DNA of 64,000 nucleotides from Plasmopara viticola (GCA_001695595.3 MBPM02000012.1:124001-188000), one strand, 5' to 3'; positions 37,971-50,744 are shown, counted from the first letter of the stretch. Numbers and translations are program-made. The notes: generated from the letters alone by a model not told the origin.

Positions 37971-39720
37971 GAAGCCTTACGTATAAGCACACAAACCCAA
38001 ACCCTAAACATTGTCAAGAAAGTAAAACAAACGCTCTTAACGATTTTGTAGGTTCAAGGCGAAACGTCGTGCTCGAGAGCAAGGGCGTCGATTCCACAAG
38101 ATACCGCAAGATTTTTCTGCAGCCGCAGGACAAGACGCACTGTCCATTTAACAACCGGTACTGTACTTTGCTCAGCAGCAACAGCAACATCAAGCCTAGA
38201 AGCAAGCTCAAATACAAGTTTAAATTCGATAGGATAATAAGCGCTTGGGGTTTTTCGACGAATCGAGAGGCAAGCAAAAGATAAAGAATCCTTTTGTTTT
38301 TAACAAAAGAAGAAAAATCAATCTATTTTTAGCGAAAGGTTCATTCATTTAAACTTCAACACGAAGCAGTACTACGTAAAAAAGCGTCGTTCAATGGCAT
38401 AAGCGTTGATAGACTCTGTGATGCTTATCTCGAGTAATTTAAGAAAAGTCGGGCTAAAATGTCTTCGTGTCTTTAAAGCCAACTGCGACCGCATAAACGT
38501 GCACAGAAAATGGACACTCTTTTAAACTAAGTGTGCATATGCTTCAGGTCTAACGACTTGATCATGATCTTCAAGAGCGAATGTTTCACCTCGAGCAAAG
38601 AAAAACTGTCCGCTAGTACGTTTGTAAGCTTCATGACGTCCTAAGCTTAGCTGACGATCACTTTAATAAAATGGATTTTTTCTTAGAATAGATCAAGGGA
38701 AGAGACCGCTAAGAACATCAAAGAAGAAAGTCCGAGTACTTTTTATGTGGTCATCAATGCTGTCTCTAGCTTTGGATTTGCCCATTACTTGATTTATTCA
38801 CGAATCAGCCACATCGATCAAGACAGTGCCAATGGAATTGGTCCACCATGCGCACAAGTAAAACCCCCAAAATTCAAACTTTAAACCCTGATCCCCATAT
38901 CACCGCAATATTTTGCTACTAAACGTAAGGAGACGCATCGTTACACTAGAGGCGCGCTATGTGCTAACTCCAAATAAGAAAAAGCTTAAATTTTCAGAAA
39001 TATTATAGTCATACGAGACTGGTCACCGTCTCCATCGACATTGGATGAGTATTGGCGCAGCAGCGTAGAAATTAAAGTCATTTATGTCATCAAACCGCAT
39101 GATTTTTAGAAAGAGAGGCGCTTCAATCAAAAAAGGTTTTAAGGACAATTCGGCTTATTAGCCGCCACACAAGTGCACAGTTTTACTCACAGAGCTATCA
39201 AGCAAGACACTCTCAGTACAGAAAGAAAGAGAGCACGAAGTTTCGCTTAAGCCTGTAGCCGAGTCTCAATCCGTCCGGCAATGGCAACAGAGCCCTGAAC
39301 AAAGCGGGAAAACTGGAAAAAGACTATCGAGATTTGACCGAGTACGTCTGCCTTTTTGGAGTAGCCTTCGGTATTTGGAAGCCTATAGTCTGGCGCATTC
39401 TTTCTCGACTACCCCAGCTCAATCTAGTGACGACCCCGCCGGCGTTACTGATGCCGCATAAGGAAGGCATCTTTAAGGCCATGTCCAAAAACCATCGGGT
39501 TTTGTGTATCAACCTACTTGAGGGTACTATCTGATTAAAGTGCTTTAAATGGATTCCATTTACCACTTTGTCGACCAAAATTGACCTTCTCAAGTATCAA
39601 GTCACTTTCATGAGACTTAACGCAAGCCCGGATACGCTTAACTGGTTTTTGCCGAAGGGCTTCTCAAACCAAGGGATGAAACGAGAATCTACTACAACGA
39701 CAACTACGGGTTCATGAAAA
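37970..39720 (+). mobile_element. Ty3/gypsy remnant: gag and RT parts (copy 2)
   Basis: The 5' part (about 38020-38290) aligns by eye with the gag region of the remnant at 18.2 kb; both share CAGCAACAACAGCAA-like and AAACAAACGCTCTT-like stretches. Both also share TTTGCCCATTACTTGA (18950 and 38777). RT entry text lies near 39225-39330 (a charged stretch, then ACAGAGCCCTGAACAAAGCG, matching 19910-19930). Near 39566 the frame reads LSTKIDLLKYQV, matching the gypsy FSKIDL..YHQ segment. Frameshifts are numerous and the copy is dead. Confidence 0.75.
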
Positions 39721-40730
39721 ATAAATACTTGCAATCCACGTCACAGTCTGGCCTGTGTTTGAAGAGCAGCAACCATGCCTCTAGTTGTTCAGGTGTCGGT
39801 TGCACATTGGCAAATTTCATGCCTAGAAGACTTTGTCGGCTCAAACAGCTTGCGAATACACTTCGACATGGATATAGCATGGCTTGTTTTTTCTAAACAA
39901 AGAAGCAAATGGAAGGCTTTTTAATCACGACAAGCTATAATCTGAGGTTCTGCTTGAGCTTTGCGTATCTTGCAAGAACAACATCACGATAACAATATTG
40001 AAAAATATTCTCATTAGGCGATCAAACGCTCGGGTGATCAACTACACTTTCTCAGCAAGCTCAAGCGTCGCTTGAAATTTGCACATGCTCTCAGTATTTT
40101 GGAGCTTGTAAAACCATTTGGTATCCGAGTGTACACATCCTACCTCGCGATCGGGAGAGCCCCTATTTTGTGACACCTCTATATTTTATTAGGTACTTTT
40201 TATCCCAAAGTTACATAGTCATTTTGCCGAGTATTTAATATAGTTCGCTACATGGACTTTTCCTTTTTTTCTTCAAACGTTTTCTTCTTTAATATAACTT
40301 ATTAATTGTTGACATATTATTTTTCTAGTTTATTCAAAAACAATGAGTTTTGTGTGAGAAAAATTCAGAGCATTTACCTTTTCTACCATGTCAGAAGTTG
40401 AAGCCAGTCGAGCTAACTTACCCTGTTTGTAAGGAAGGGCTAATTGAATTCATGCATGCGTCGAATGTATGGCGAGTGACTCTTCTTGATTGATCATTAA
40501 CGGTCAAAAGGGATCACAGATGATCCTGGCGTAGAAGAATACCAGCTGCAGTCTGGATTGTTGGCTCAATGAGCTCGCTTTCTTTGTGCAAGCGGGCATT
40601 ATATATGTATGGCTAATGGTTCGTCGCGAAAACCAGTATTCGAGCTAAACGCTGTCCAAGTTAGGTTGTAACTTGTTTGAAAAATCGCAAGGTCATCAAA
40701 ATGAACACGATCACTGTGGCTCGATTCGTG

Positions 40731-40814
40731 CTCTACAGTGTATCATCAAGAAGCTAGAAGAAAAAAGAATGGCTCTACAGTGTATCATCAAGAAGCTAGA
40801 AGAAAAAAAGAATG
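40731..40814 (+). repeat. Tandem duplication of 42 bp
   Basis: CTCTACAGTGTATCATCAAG starts both units, at 40731 and 40773. The units differ by one extra A in an A-run. This lies between the RT and integrase parts of the plus-strand gypsy remnant. Confidence 0.93.
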
Positions 40815-40864
40815 TGGTTATAGTACTCATTGCAGAATGATATTTTTACCACTAAAAAGGCAAA

Positions 40865-41663
40865 GATAAAATATCACGACCGTATGTCCCCACCGACGAA
40901 GACATAAAAAGCGTGTCCTCGATGAGAAGCGCAATTCTGCATCGTTAAGCCACCCAGGAAGTAATAATGTTTATCGATCTGGGTGTGAAGGTGCTATTGG
41001 CCGAAAATAATGAAACCATTCCTTCGCTATGTTAATATTTGCGAGAAGTATCAGAACAATAAGGCTTAGAGAACTATACTACCAGGATTACAACAATATC
41101 AGTATGTTTAAAGAGGAACATCGCTCGAGAATGCCATGGGCTTCACCGTGCCTCTATCGGAGACTAAATGTAGATTTAATGATGGCATGGTAATTGTTGA
41201 TCATCAAAACAGCAAATTTATCACTACAAAAAACAACGAAAAACACTTTAGATAATGAAAAATTATTCATAGAGAGCTATATCAGATCCATGCCATGCCA
41301 AAGACCATTGAGTCGGATCGAGACAACAACTTCAAGCCACTCTTATGGTAAGCAATCAAGTCTGCCGTGGAAACACAGCACAATTTGGCTTTGACTTTAA
41401 TCCGTAAGCGACTGGACAATTTAAAAGAACTGTTTGTTGAAATCTGTTTCTAACGTGTCGGCAATTCAGCACAGAATGATTGTGATGACTGTCTGCATTT
41501 GGCGGAAATAGCCTAATATCGATGCGTAGTTGATATGCCACCGTTCAAAGCGAATCTGGGATGTGCGCCTTATATGCTTGATGATAAGACTTTGAATTCC
41601 AGTAATTTACAAGCTGAATTTGTCAGCACAATAATTTGTGCTTTGTTAAGAATTTCAAGTTAA
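40865..41663 (+). mobile_element. Ty3/gypsy integrase remnant, plus strand
   Basis: Near 40880 the text VYVPTDEDIKSVLDEKRNSA followed by SHPG matches the segment before the integrase zinc finger. From 41310 to 41663 a single frame runs 118 codons to its terminal TAA with only three in-frame stops. It begins ESDRDNNFKPLLW (the catalytic SDRD..F motif) and continues through LHLAEIA and VDMPPFKANLGCAPYM, which fit the downstream integrase conservation. It lies downstream of the gypsy RT copy at 39.2-39.7 kb in the same orientation and may be part of the same element. Confidence 0.8.
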
Positions 41664-44243
41664 GATCACAAAAAGAACGAATGAGCAAGACCAAGAGCGC
41701 ACAACTTACTGTTACGACATGGAACGACTCGCAAGGTCATCAAGCATCGGCGAAAGGCGAATAATGTCATGTTGACCGATATGTAAGGGACAACGACATA
41801 GTGAAATAAAGGAGAAAGCCTTTTGTGAGCCCGTGTAGAAATTAGAGCAGATTTTGGGCTCATCTTCTGGTAATTAAAAGAGTAAATTCCATTTTTAGAA
41901 TAGGCATTTTCTTGAAGAAGGGTCGTGTAACGTAGCTTTCGTCACAGGAAAATGAGCCGGCAACTGGTGGCAATCAAGCCAATACTTTTTGTCGAAAAAT
42001 ACATACTACGAACACGAATCTTTAATTGCAGAATTTCAGACAAGAAATACAATGCCTTTATGCGTCCTGGTGTCCCATAATCATTGGAAGTCAAGAGACT
42101 TTGTTGATAAATTCTATAGCGTCTGTGAAAACCTACAGTATGCGAGATTGATGGGTTATACGATGAGAGGAGAAGATTGCGGAGAGCCAGTAGTAGTAGG
42201 GCAAGAGCTCTCTGTATGATATCGCTTCTTAAATTGCTTTGTAAGCACCTCTATTACACGAATGAGTTCTTTGAGTTGTCCAATATATGAACAAGCATCT
42301 GAAATCTACTTGAAGGATGCAATGTTAGTATGAGAGAATGTTGTAGATAATCTTGATAAAAAAAGGTAGGCAATGTCCCATGCTTTATCAATGAATAAAT
42401 AAATAATAGCAAGATAAATGTTTAATTCCATATTCTATTGGTAAAATTTATTTTCAGCATATGTGTTTTTTGACTTTGAGGCTGATGAAGATGACTATCA
42501 GCATTTTGTATAGCTCAGCATTATTTTATGAAGAGGCTCACTAGAATTTTAGTAGTAATTTTGATTACTTAATGAGGGCCTTACAAGAGGTAATATAATA
42601 AATTAAAAAATAATCAGATGTTCAGTAACGACGACTTTGACCTTCGCTGGAGAGCGGCATCTTCAATTGGGGCTCGTCGCCCGAGCCTCAATTGACAAGC
42701 GACATTCCAAAAAGCTTTTACACGACTGTGTTTCACGATTGTACGGCAAATCCATAGCGATAGCATGGTTATTCTTTTCTACAGTGTTCCCTTTCGAACC
42801 GTGAGTATCATTGTTGTGGGCATGATGCATTCTTAAGCGTCAATTACTAAATTGACACAATTGCTCGTACCTTTGACTGCAATCGATCCTGTAAATTCGC
42901 CAATTCCATGACAACTGCAACTAGAGCTTGTGTCGTGGCCTTAAGATTAATGTTGTATAAACAAGAGATCCTTTCTTTTTTAAGGCACACCTCGATTAGC
43001 CTCCCTTTGTCCGAAAATTATCGTAGTGTTTGTCACTATTGAATCCGACACACAATGATACATAGTTGTAGTGGCAATTCGGTCTGCTTTGTGTGTCAGA
43101 ATTAGCGAGAAAAAGATAAGCAACCATTATTTATGCTTCGACAATGCAAAACAAATGTTCTAATGCCCGGTTTTTATATTACTGCCTTGCAAATAATGGC
43201 TATTCAATCCTACTAAGTATCTCCGTCGTGCTCAATACACCCCAATAAACCCAAAATACTCATTTTCTTGTATTGCGTTACCTGTGTCCATCGACTGCTG
43301 CCAATCTTCTCACCGTGGGTCTAGTAGCGGAGCGTCGGTGTTTCTTGCTTATGATGTAGCGTCCTCTATCGTGTGAAAGTAAAGTTCGAGTTTTTTGTCG
43401 CCATTATTAAATCTTAAAGTTTCGAATCGACTTTGTGGGCTTTGGTTTCCGTGGTCATGAACGATTTACTCTTCAAAAAGTGCCACGGCCGTAAATTTTT
43501 TTTGGTAAATCTCTGCCTCGCCCTCTTATAGAATCCTAAGGTTTTTAACTTTAAATGTCACTTTTCCATGATTAAGAACGTTAAAGCTTCAATAAGCAAC
43601 ATCGAAACTCCACAATCGCACCCAGGAAACAACGGTGTGAAGATTCATACAAATATCAAAGTCAGTCGAATTTCAAAATATTCACAGGCATCGCAAACAA
43701 ATAAGTTCTGCTTCGTCGCATCATTTCTTTGTTGACGTCTCGCATTGGGCATTAAAATATTATTGGCAATCAATCAACAGCATCAAACCTGGCACACAAA
43801 TTAAGTCTAGATCTTACAACTGCTTCTTTGATTATGGGCAATCAATTGGCTAAAATGAACGTGCTAATAATTTGCCTTCAGCACCTAACGATGGTAAGTG
43901 GTCATAATTAAACCGGTCATTCAATCAAACCACATTGCCTTAGCTGCATATATAATGTACGTATTTCGTTAAAGCAATTGCGTGTAGAAGGAGATGGCAA
44001 ACAAAATGTTTATAGTTGTATTCTTTATTCATATTAGAGCAGGAGCATGATGTATGTTGTGAAATTGGGAAAGCAGCTACTTCTAAAAGACGCTCATAGC
44101 ACTTTGGCCATCATTGCATAGTATATCTTCCACTTAATATAATTTTCTAATTTTTCGTCCACAATTTTCTCCCCCACCGTTCACATCAGTCCAATGAAAG
44201 AGTATATTGCGTATTCGTCCAGTCATTTTGAAGAATTTTATCC
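41664..44243. other. Intergenic region downstream of the helicase gene
   Basis: AT-rich DNA with short unassigned ORFs only (plus 41989-42219, 76 codons). A GC-rich hairpin at 42663-42695 is listed separately. The 3' end and polyadenylation region of the minus-strand helicase gene lies just below 44244, but I could not fix a signal. Confidence 0.5.
42663..42695. repeat. Compact inverted repeat with 14-nt arms
   Basis: TCAATTGGGGCTCG and CGAGCCTCAATTGA form 13 base pairs plus one G-T position around a 5-nt loop, inside otherwise AT-rich DNA. Confidence 0.85.
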
Positions 44244-47200
44244 TTAATTTTTAACAATATGAGTCGTCTCAATTCCAGCCAGCGCATCGGATAGGACATG
44301 TACGCAATACTCGGTTGCCGTCCAAGGAAGCGACATCGTCACGTGAAGCTTGGATTTCCACTCCACATGCTTGAGCTCTACTACTTCTTCTTCGAAATCT
44401 TTTTTTACCGTCAATAGCACGTAAAATCCGTATGCTTTCGAATGGTCCAGTCGCGTTGTCAAGGCCATTTCCCTTTCACTCTGATCGTCCAATCCAGTCA
44501 ACACGACTTCAATCTGTTGCAATGTCACCTCGAGAGTCACGACAACTCGTGGAATTCCTTCCACTATCCGTAAGAATTCATGCATTTGATGTCTTGTCAA
44601 CTCATTTCGTCGTTGTAAACTCTGTAGTCGTTCCACAAGCTTCCTTTTCTTCAATTTATCCGTCACAAGAGCTTGAAATTCTGTCAACGTCACGACTCGA
44701 AACTCATCAGTCAAGAGCTTCACAATTGCTGGTGACGCGTGTGGAAGCTGAGCCAACATATTGGTCTCATTTGGCCATGTACTACATTCAATTGCTTGGG
44801 CAAATCGAATCCCAGCAAAGACCAAATTGATCACTTGTACGCACGCACATAAATCAATCGCTGCTTTAAGTAATCGTGGTAGATACTTAAGAACGAGACC
44901 AAGATCATTTCTTAAATCACTTGAAGGAAAGTGTATGTTCATCAAATACATTTGAAGCAGCAGCATTGCCTTGACTTGACTTCCATGCGTCTCAAAAAGC
45001 GCTTTGGGACGTTTACTGTTACGTGCGTACAAATACTTTAATGGCGAATACTTGACTTTAGCACAGAGATCGACGAGTACAGGAATTTCATAATGACGCA
45101 ACGGGAGTGCCTTTAATTCAGTACTCGACTCACAAAGAATACAGAGAAGGAGTACAATACTCGTCTCGACATCGGTCGTCACGTCCATACACTGGGTCTT
45201 GAAATCCGTGAGTAAATTTGAAATTGTACGCACGTCAATGTACAATGACGCAGCGACTTTTCCAACGAAGGTGGTTTCGAATCGGGTGCCAGTATGTGAC
45301 CAAATGAGACACTGACACGCTTCAAGCTCATCAATTGTTGTGGTAATCAACTGGTGGAAACACGTCTCGATTTGGGTACCGCCTGTTTCCAAGTGGTCAA
45401 TGCCATAGACACGTGGATTCGAGAGTACACGTTGAAAGAGAAAAGTCCATGTGAGATACTCCATTACATCCTTCATCGAAGCAAGCAATCCAGCTGCAAT
45501 CTCACTATTGAGATAATTTGCCAAGTTCGATTTCGTAAGACACGATTCCATCGCAATTGGTTCGTCCAACAATCGTTGAATCGAATTTTTCTTGCCTTCT
45601 TCCACAAAGATACATGCTACACATTGCTCATCCACAGAAATCCGTCCTGCACATCCAATCATTTGCAACAAATCGCTGTACGGGTACGAACGGTATTGTC
45701 CATTGTCAAACAATTCGGTCCCTTTTACAATGACGAGCGATGCCCGTAAATTACTTCCCCATGCTAACTTCGACGTTACAATCAGTACTTGAATCAACCC
45801 GTCTTGATACAATTTCTTCACCACTTGACGTTCCCGTCTTGTCAATCCAACGTGGTACAGACCAATGCCAAACGCAAGTGTATGTTTTAACGTTTCGTCC
45901 ACAATTTGAGTTGATTGACATATTGAATCCATGATCGTTTCTTCCATGTGTAAGAATCGTTTCCTCGCCTGCTTTTCTTCATCTGATGCTACACAAAATT
46001 GGATTAAAGCCAATGCTGTTAGCTTTGTCTGTGCTTTTGAAGATACATAGATAAGCACCGGTTTGTCTAGTGCATGTGTTTGAATCGCCATGAACGTGGG
46101 TTTATTCATTGCGGCCATCCGGGCCACATACTGTCGTTCTGGAAACCCTTGAATGTGCATTGTTATTGACACAGGACGTACGGATGGTTGAAAATTGTAT
46201 TTAATAAGTGCATTGCATTGATTTAACGTCATGCCTCCCACCCATCGACCCACATCACAAGCATTAGAGAGCGTGGTGGACAGTGCAAGGATACGAAAGA
46301 GATAATCACGTTGAAATCGTCTCATCCGACTTAACACAATTTCTAACACGGGACCATGCGCCGTTTCTCCAACAAAGTGCACTTCGTCTACAACGACAAG
46401 CGCAATCTGAGCCATCAACGCGTGACTAACGGATCTTTTTCGTGTAATGTGATCCCATTTCTCGGGCGTCGTTACGATAAGATCCGCTTTATTGAGAAGA
46501 AACTCGACCTGAACAAGGGTATCGTCTACTAATTCCACGACAGTTTTACGTAATTTAGCATTATTTTCGAATCGTGTCTTCCACTCTTTCGCTTTCGCAC
46601 GAGCAAGGGCTTGAATGGATGCAATGTACACTATAAGCGATCGCGTCGGTGTTTCGCCAGCGTTAAGAGGACGATGCTCGATACGATTCCATACACGAAA
46701 CATGGCGACTTCAGCACATACGGTCTTTCCACTACCAGTGGGTGCACAAACGAGTACATTATCATCTTGGTGGTACAATTGGTGAAATGTTTGAGTCTGG
46801 ATTGGATTGAAAAATTGAAATGTATCCTTATAGAGTGACTGGTACACTGGGTTCATGAGAGATGCAAGAGGTTGGGGATGAAGACGAAGGAGCTTCGTAA
46901 AATCTTTACTTGTCGTCATTCTCTCACGGACTGGAGTGTACGATACGTGGTAAAACGACTCAATCCCAACGAATCGGTCTGACAAGATACGAATGACGTA
47001 GTGTGCTTCTGTCTGTGTCGGAGATAAAAACACAGGAAGATAACATTCCACCTCAAGGGTTTGTGTACCCGCTTTCCATCTTAAATACTGACTTTGATGG
47101 AGGACATAATACTCGGAATGATAAATGTACCCAGATATCCCATCTTCTACCCAAAGCCAAGACGCCAGTGTCTTGCCTTGAAACACTCGTTCTTTCCACT

Positions 47201-50200
47201 CGTGAAATAAAGGGTACAATTCAAACGTAAGTTTCATCATATTCCCTCCATATGGTAAAGTCTGCACCTTGTCGAAATCGATAAAGGGTACACTCTGGAC
47301 CCATTTCTTGCCTTTTGCACTTAAAGGAAACGCATTCGGGTCCACTATGGCGTCGTACAGCGTCAAATTGTGCTGACGGTCTACCTCATTGATAGCATCA
47401 AGGGGTACATTTGGTATCTGAAGCATTGCATTCTGGTCAAACCACATTTTTTGATCAATACATTTGGCGAGTTGCAGAAACTTTTCAGCCTTGTAAGCAC
47501 AATTTTTGGTCAAACAAATTTCAAACAATGCACGACAGACTCGAGCACCATTTTGAGCCACGTAATTCGTGTCTGAAATCAGCGTAAACGACGAGATGCG
47601 TGCACGACTAAGGAGGCTCTGAAGTAAAATATTTGTTTTACCAGAAAACGTATCCATGCCACCACCTAAAATGTCATACCGGCAATATCGGTGTACTAAG
47701 TTCTCCAATTCGGTCATTTCGTCTTCGCGTGACTTGAGTTGCGCAAATTCGTGACTACTACACAATACAAGGAGTGCCTTGTCCCAACTTAATCGGTCCT
47801 CTTTGTCTTCAATTTCACTATTTGGTGTATTAAAAAGATCGTTGAAAGTCTCAATGGATGTGTGCTGAACGTAAAAGTGACTGGCAACACGGCCCATGGA
47901 CGTCACGATAAAAGCAACATTTTCATCGTTTACCGTGGAATGTGGTACCGCGTGTCGTACAAGTTTGATCATTCGACAAGCTGCTAATTTCTCAGCAGCT
48001 TCTAAAAGAAGGTGTCGACATCGCGTCACAAGCATTGGATCGTGATCCATTTCGTCAAACTTCATACCATAAGCCAGTGGATTCTTTCGCATACGTACAT
48101 AGAGATACGTATAACTTAACCATGTACATGCTTCATTCAAATTCGTGACCGTCCCCGAGACAATTTCAGCATTTAAATGATCAGGGAGAGCTTTTATAAG
48201 AGCTGATTCCATGGGTAAGCCAGTAGTTAATAAGCGTAGATAATGAGGCAATTGATCTTGAGTCGTGATTAAAACTGCGTCGCCACTTGTATCGTATTGT
48301 GGGCGTCCAGCCCGCCCAAAAATTTGCATCACATCCAACATACTCAATTGCGTCATCCCTCCTTTCTCAGCATTGTAGACTTGAGTACCTTTAATCACGA
48401 CAGAGTGAGCGGGTAAATTTACGCCCCACGCTAATGTTGCGGTACAACATAAAACACGAATGTACCCTAGTTCAAACAATTGCTCGGTCAAGTTTCGATC
48501 ACTTCGTAACATACCAGCATGATGGATCCCTAATCCATACGTCAAAAGTTCTTTTAGTTCTTGATTTCGACTTTTTTTAATGCATTCTTGTAAATATAAA
48601 GGCACTTGAAGGTCTGATGGAGGTAAAAATGCTTCCAATGTACCCGATGCTTCTTCATTTCCACGTGCCAATTCAATCATTGCATGCATTGTACCAGCCG
48701 TTTCTTTTCGTGAGTGAACGAATATCATCACTTGCTCCTTGTGTTGTACTTGTTCAAGACAATGGGCCAAAGTGAGTTTATTCATCATTATTTGAATCTG
48801 ACGTTGACGACTCATTGCTGTGTTGAGCACTTTTTTGTCCTTTGCCACATCTCCTTCCTTTGCTGTGACACTTGATAAAGCTTTGGCATTTAATCCCAAT
48901 GCGTCTTTTAGACTCGCATTAGTTTTCACACCAATAAACGTTTGATCTAAAGGCACTGGACGATAAGTTGCATCGAAATAAAACAAACCTCCTTTTCCGC
49001 CATTTGTCGCGGCATTCGTATCTTCAGGTGGAATGTATACACGTAGGAACGTGGCAACATCCACGTAATTCGGTAAAGTTGCAGAGAGACCAACGATCCG
49101 AATCATACTTTGTGTACTCTCCACACGACGTAATGTACGTGCGACAATCGTCTCGATGACAGGACCCCGTTCATCGGCAAGTAAATGGACTTCATCAATA
49201 ATTAAGAGTTTTACTTGACTTAAAAGCGATTGCTGTGTACTTGACTTGCGTGTAATGACGTCCCATTTCTCAGGTGTTGTCACAATCACGTGTGTGTCTT
49301 CAATTTCTTTTTTGGTCAATTGCATATCACCCGTCAGCTCACGTACTTTAAGCTTTAAGTCTTGTAATCGCAATCCGAATTTCGTCACCACTTCTTGTGC
49401 CAGGGCTTTCATTGGTGCTACGTAAATGATTTTCACTTGGCGACATTTTGACTCAAAGATACAGTAGCAGGATTTAAGGGATTACCACTCTCTCGCACGA
49501 GCTGGGTCTTGATCTCTTGTAATATCGTAAGCATAGCTACATTGGTTTTTCCAGCTCCTGTCGGAGCACACACTAGTAGATTCTGATTTGAATGATACGC
49601 TGCATAAAAAAGCTTGGACTGCAGTCGATTAAGCGTTGAAATGCCATGAAATGCCGTCTGTGCAAACGCGTCAAGACTTGAAATTGCTACAAGGGTTTCT
49701 TCTTTGCCAAGTGCTTTTTTGGCATGAGCAGGGATAAAAACACGTTCATATCCTTTCAAATGCGTTCTCTTCGCACTCGAAGGTAGCGTCAATGCTCCTG
49801 CTGATGTCAATTGACCAGCTACAGCAGTGGAATCAAAACCTCCTTGCAAAGCTCCAAACTCACGTTGAATTAGCGAAGACGACTGATGTCTTCTCTCCTC
49901 TTCCGCAAATTCTCTTTGCAATCGCAAGACTTCTAGATCGTAGTCTGCTGCTTCCAACCAATTTGATTTCTCTTCTTGGCCTTCATCCGGTTGATGGCTT
50001 CTTCCTTGTGCTTTTCTCTCGTGTCGTCGAACCTGCTGGTCGCCTTCCGCCTGGATGCAAAACCCGGTTGATCGCAAATAATTAGTGTCCCCATGACTCC
50101 TTTCCAGCTTTTTTCTAGCGTTCTCAAGCTTTTGTTGCGTTACATTCTTACTGCTCAATTTCTCTTCATTTTGTATTGCAAAGGCAATGAGGTCCATGCC

Positions 50201-50695
50201 TTCGACACCGACAAGGCCAAAAAGTTGAGCCTGAAGTCCCTCGAGATCGACATTTGCTGCAACCATTTGCACAATCGACTCGGCAAGTTCAATAGCAGTG
50301 AAAAAACACCTTTCACTGCTTTTTTCAATGTGTGTTTCACAGGCTTCGAGTAGCAATTCGACCACGTCTTTTTGAGGTGGCAACTTTGAATCTTTAGCTT
50401 TGTGCCGCTTAGAGGTCACGGCAGCGCCCGCATTGCTCGCTGCGACTTCATACTCATTGGCTGTACGCAACAAATCGTGGTTGATTTGGAGGACTGGTAT
50501 TAAGTCGCGATGATGCGGGGAAAGCAAAGAATCCGATGACAAGAATGGATCCCGAAAGGCGCGACTTGATGTTAGTCCAGCGTTGCAGGCTGAGCGAGGC
50601 GAGGATTGCAAGGCACTTGTAGGTTGACTAGAAAGACTAGTGGGTGGTGGCAAGGCAGGAAACTTGGCGCGCAGGGCCGACAGGAATGACGTCAT
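44244..50695 (-). CDS. ASCC3: ASCC3-type double-cassette Ski2-like RNA/DNA helicase, two exons
   Basis: The exons are 50695-49486 and 49435-44244, giving 2133 residues, close to the roughly 2200 of animal ASCC3. ASCC3 is the helicase of the activating signal cointegrator complex, acting in ribosome rescue and alkylation repair. Cassette 1 has Walker A APTGAGKT (377-384), ELTGDMQL, DEVH (484-487), SATLPN (521-526), FGRAGRPQ (776-783) and a Sec63 domain from about 907. Cassette 2 has APTGSGKT (1301-1308), DEVH (1420-1423), STTLSN and a second Sec63 domain. ASCC3 is favoured over Brr2 because of the N-terminal LVGVEGMDLIAFAIQNEEKL region, IETFNDLFNTP and HIQGFPERQYVARMAAMNKP. Cassette 2 has altered motifs Ia (YIASIQAL), V (TSKLAWGSNLRAS) and VI (GCAGRIS), suggesting weakened or lost activity. 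Cassette 1 has extra residues at about 570-620. The ATG at 50695 is the first in frame. Confidence 0.93.
49436..49485 (-). other. Probable 50-nt intron in ASCC3
   Basis: The two long open frames overlap by four bases in different phases. A donor GTAATC at 49485 and an acceptor GCCAAG ending at 49436 remove exactly 50 nt and join RES to VKIIYVAPMKALAQ in frame. The alternative is a single-base frameshift, in which case the gene would be damaged. The junction lies at a variable-length spot between motif I and motif Ia in this family, which favours an intron. Confidence 0.7.
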
Positions 50696-50716
50696 GATGT
50701 CAGGTGCTTCTCGTGG

Positions 50717-50744
50717 AGAGTGAGGATTTACATGATACGATTGG
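50717..50744 (-). promoter_or_regulatory. Probable core promoter of ASCC3 (initiator-like motif and CCAAT)
   Basis: On the minus strand TCACTCT (50723-50717) fits the oomycete initiator consensus YCAYTYY and lies about 22 bases before the start codon. CCAAT (50744-50740) lies about 20 bases further upstream. Short leaders of this size are common in oomycetes. The assignment is by consensus match only. Confidence 0.45.

Noticed and set aside
37998..38010. AAACCCTAAAC as an internal telomere tract
   Set aside because: Only about one and a half units; expected by chance in a window this size.
44244..50695. The large helicase as the spliceosomal Brr2
   Set aside because: The N-terminal region and linkers match ASCC3 instead, despite the Brr2-like decay of the second cassette.
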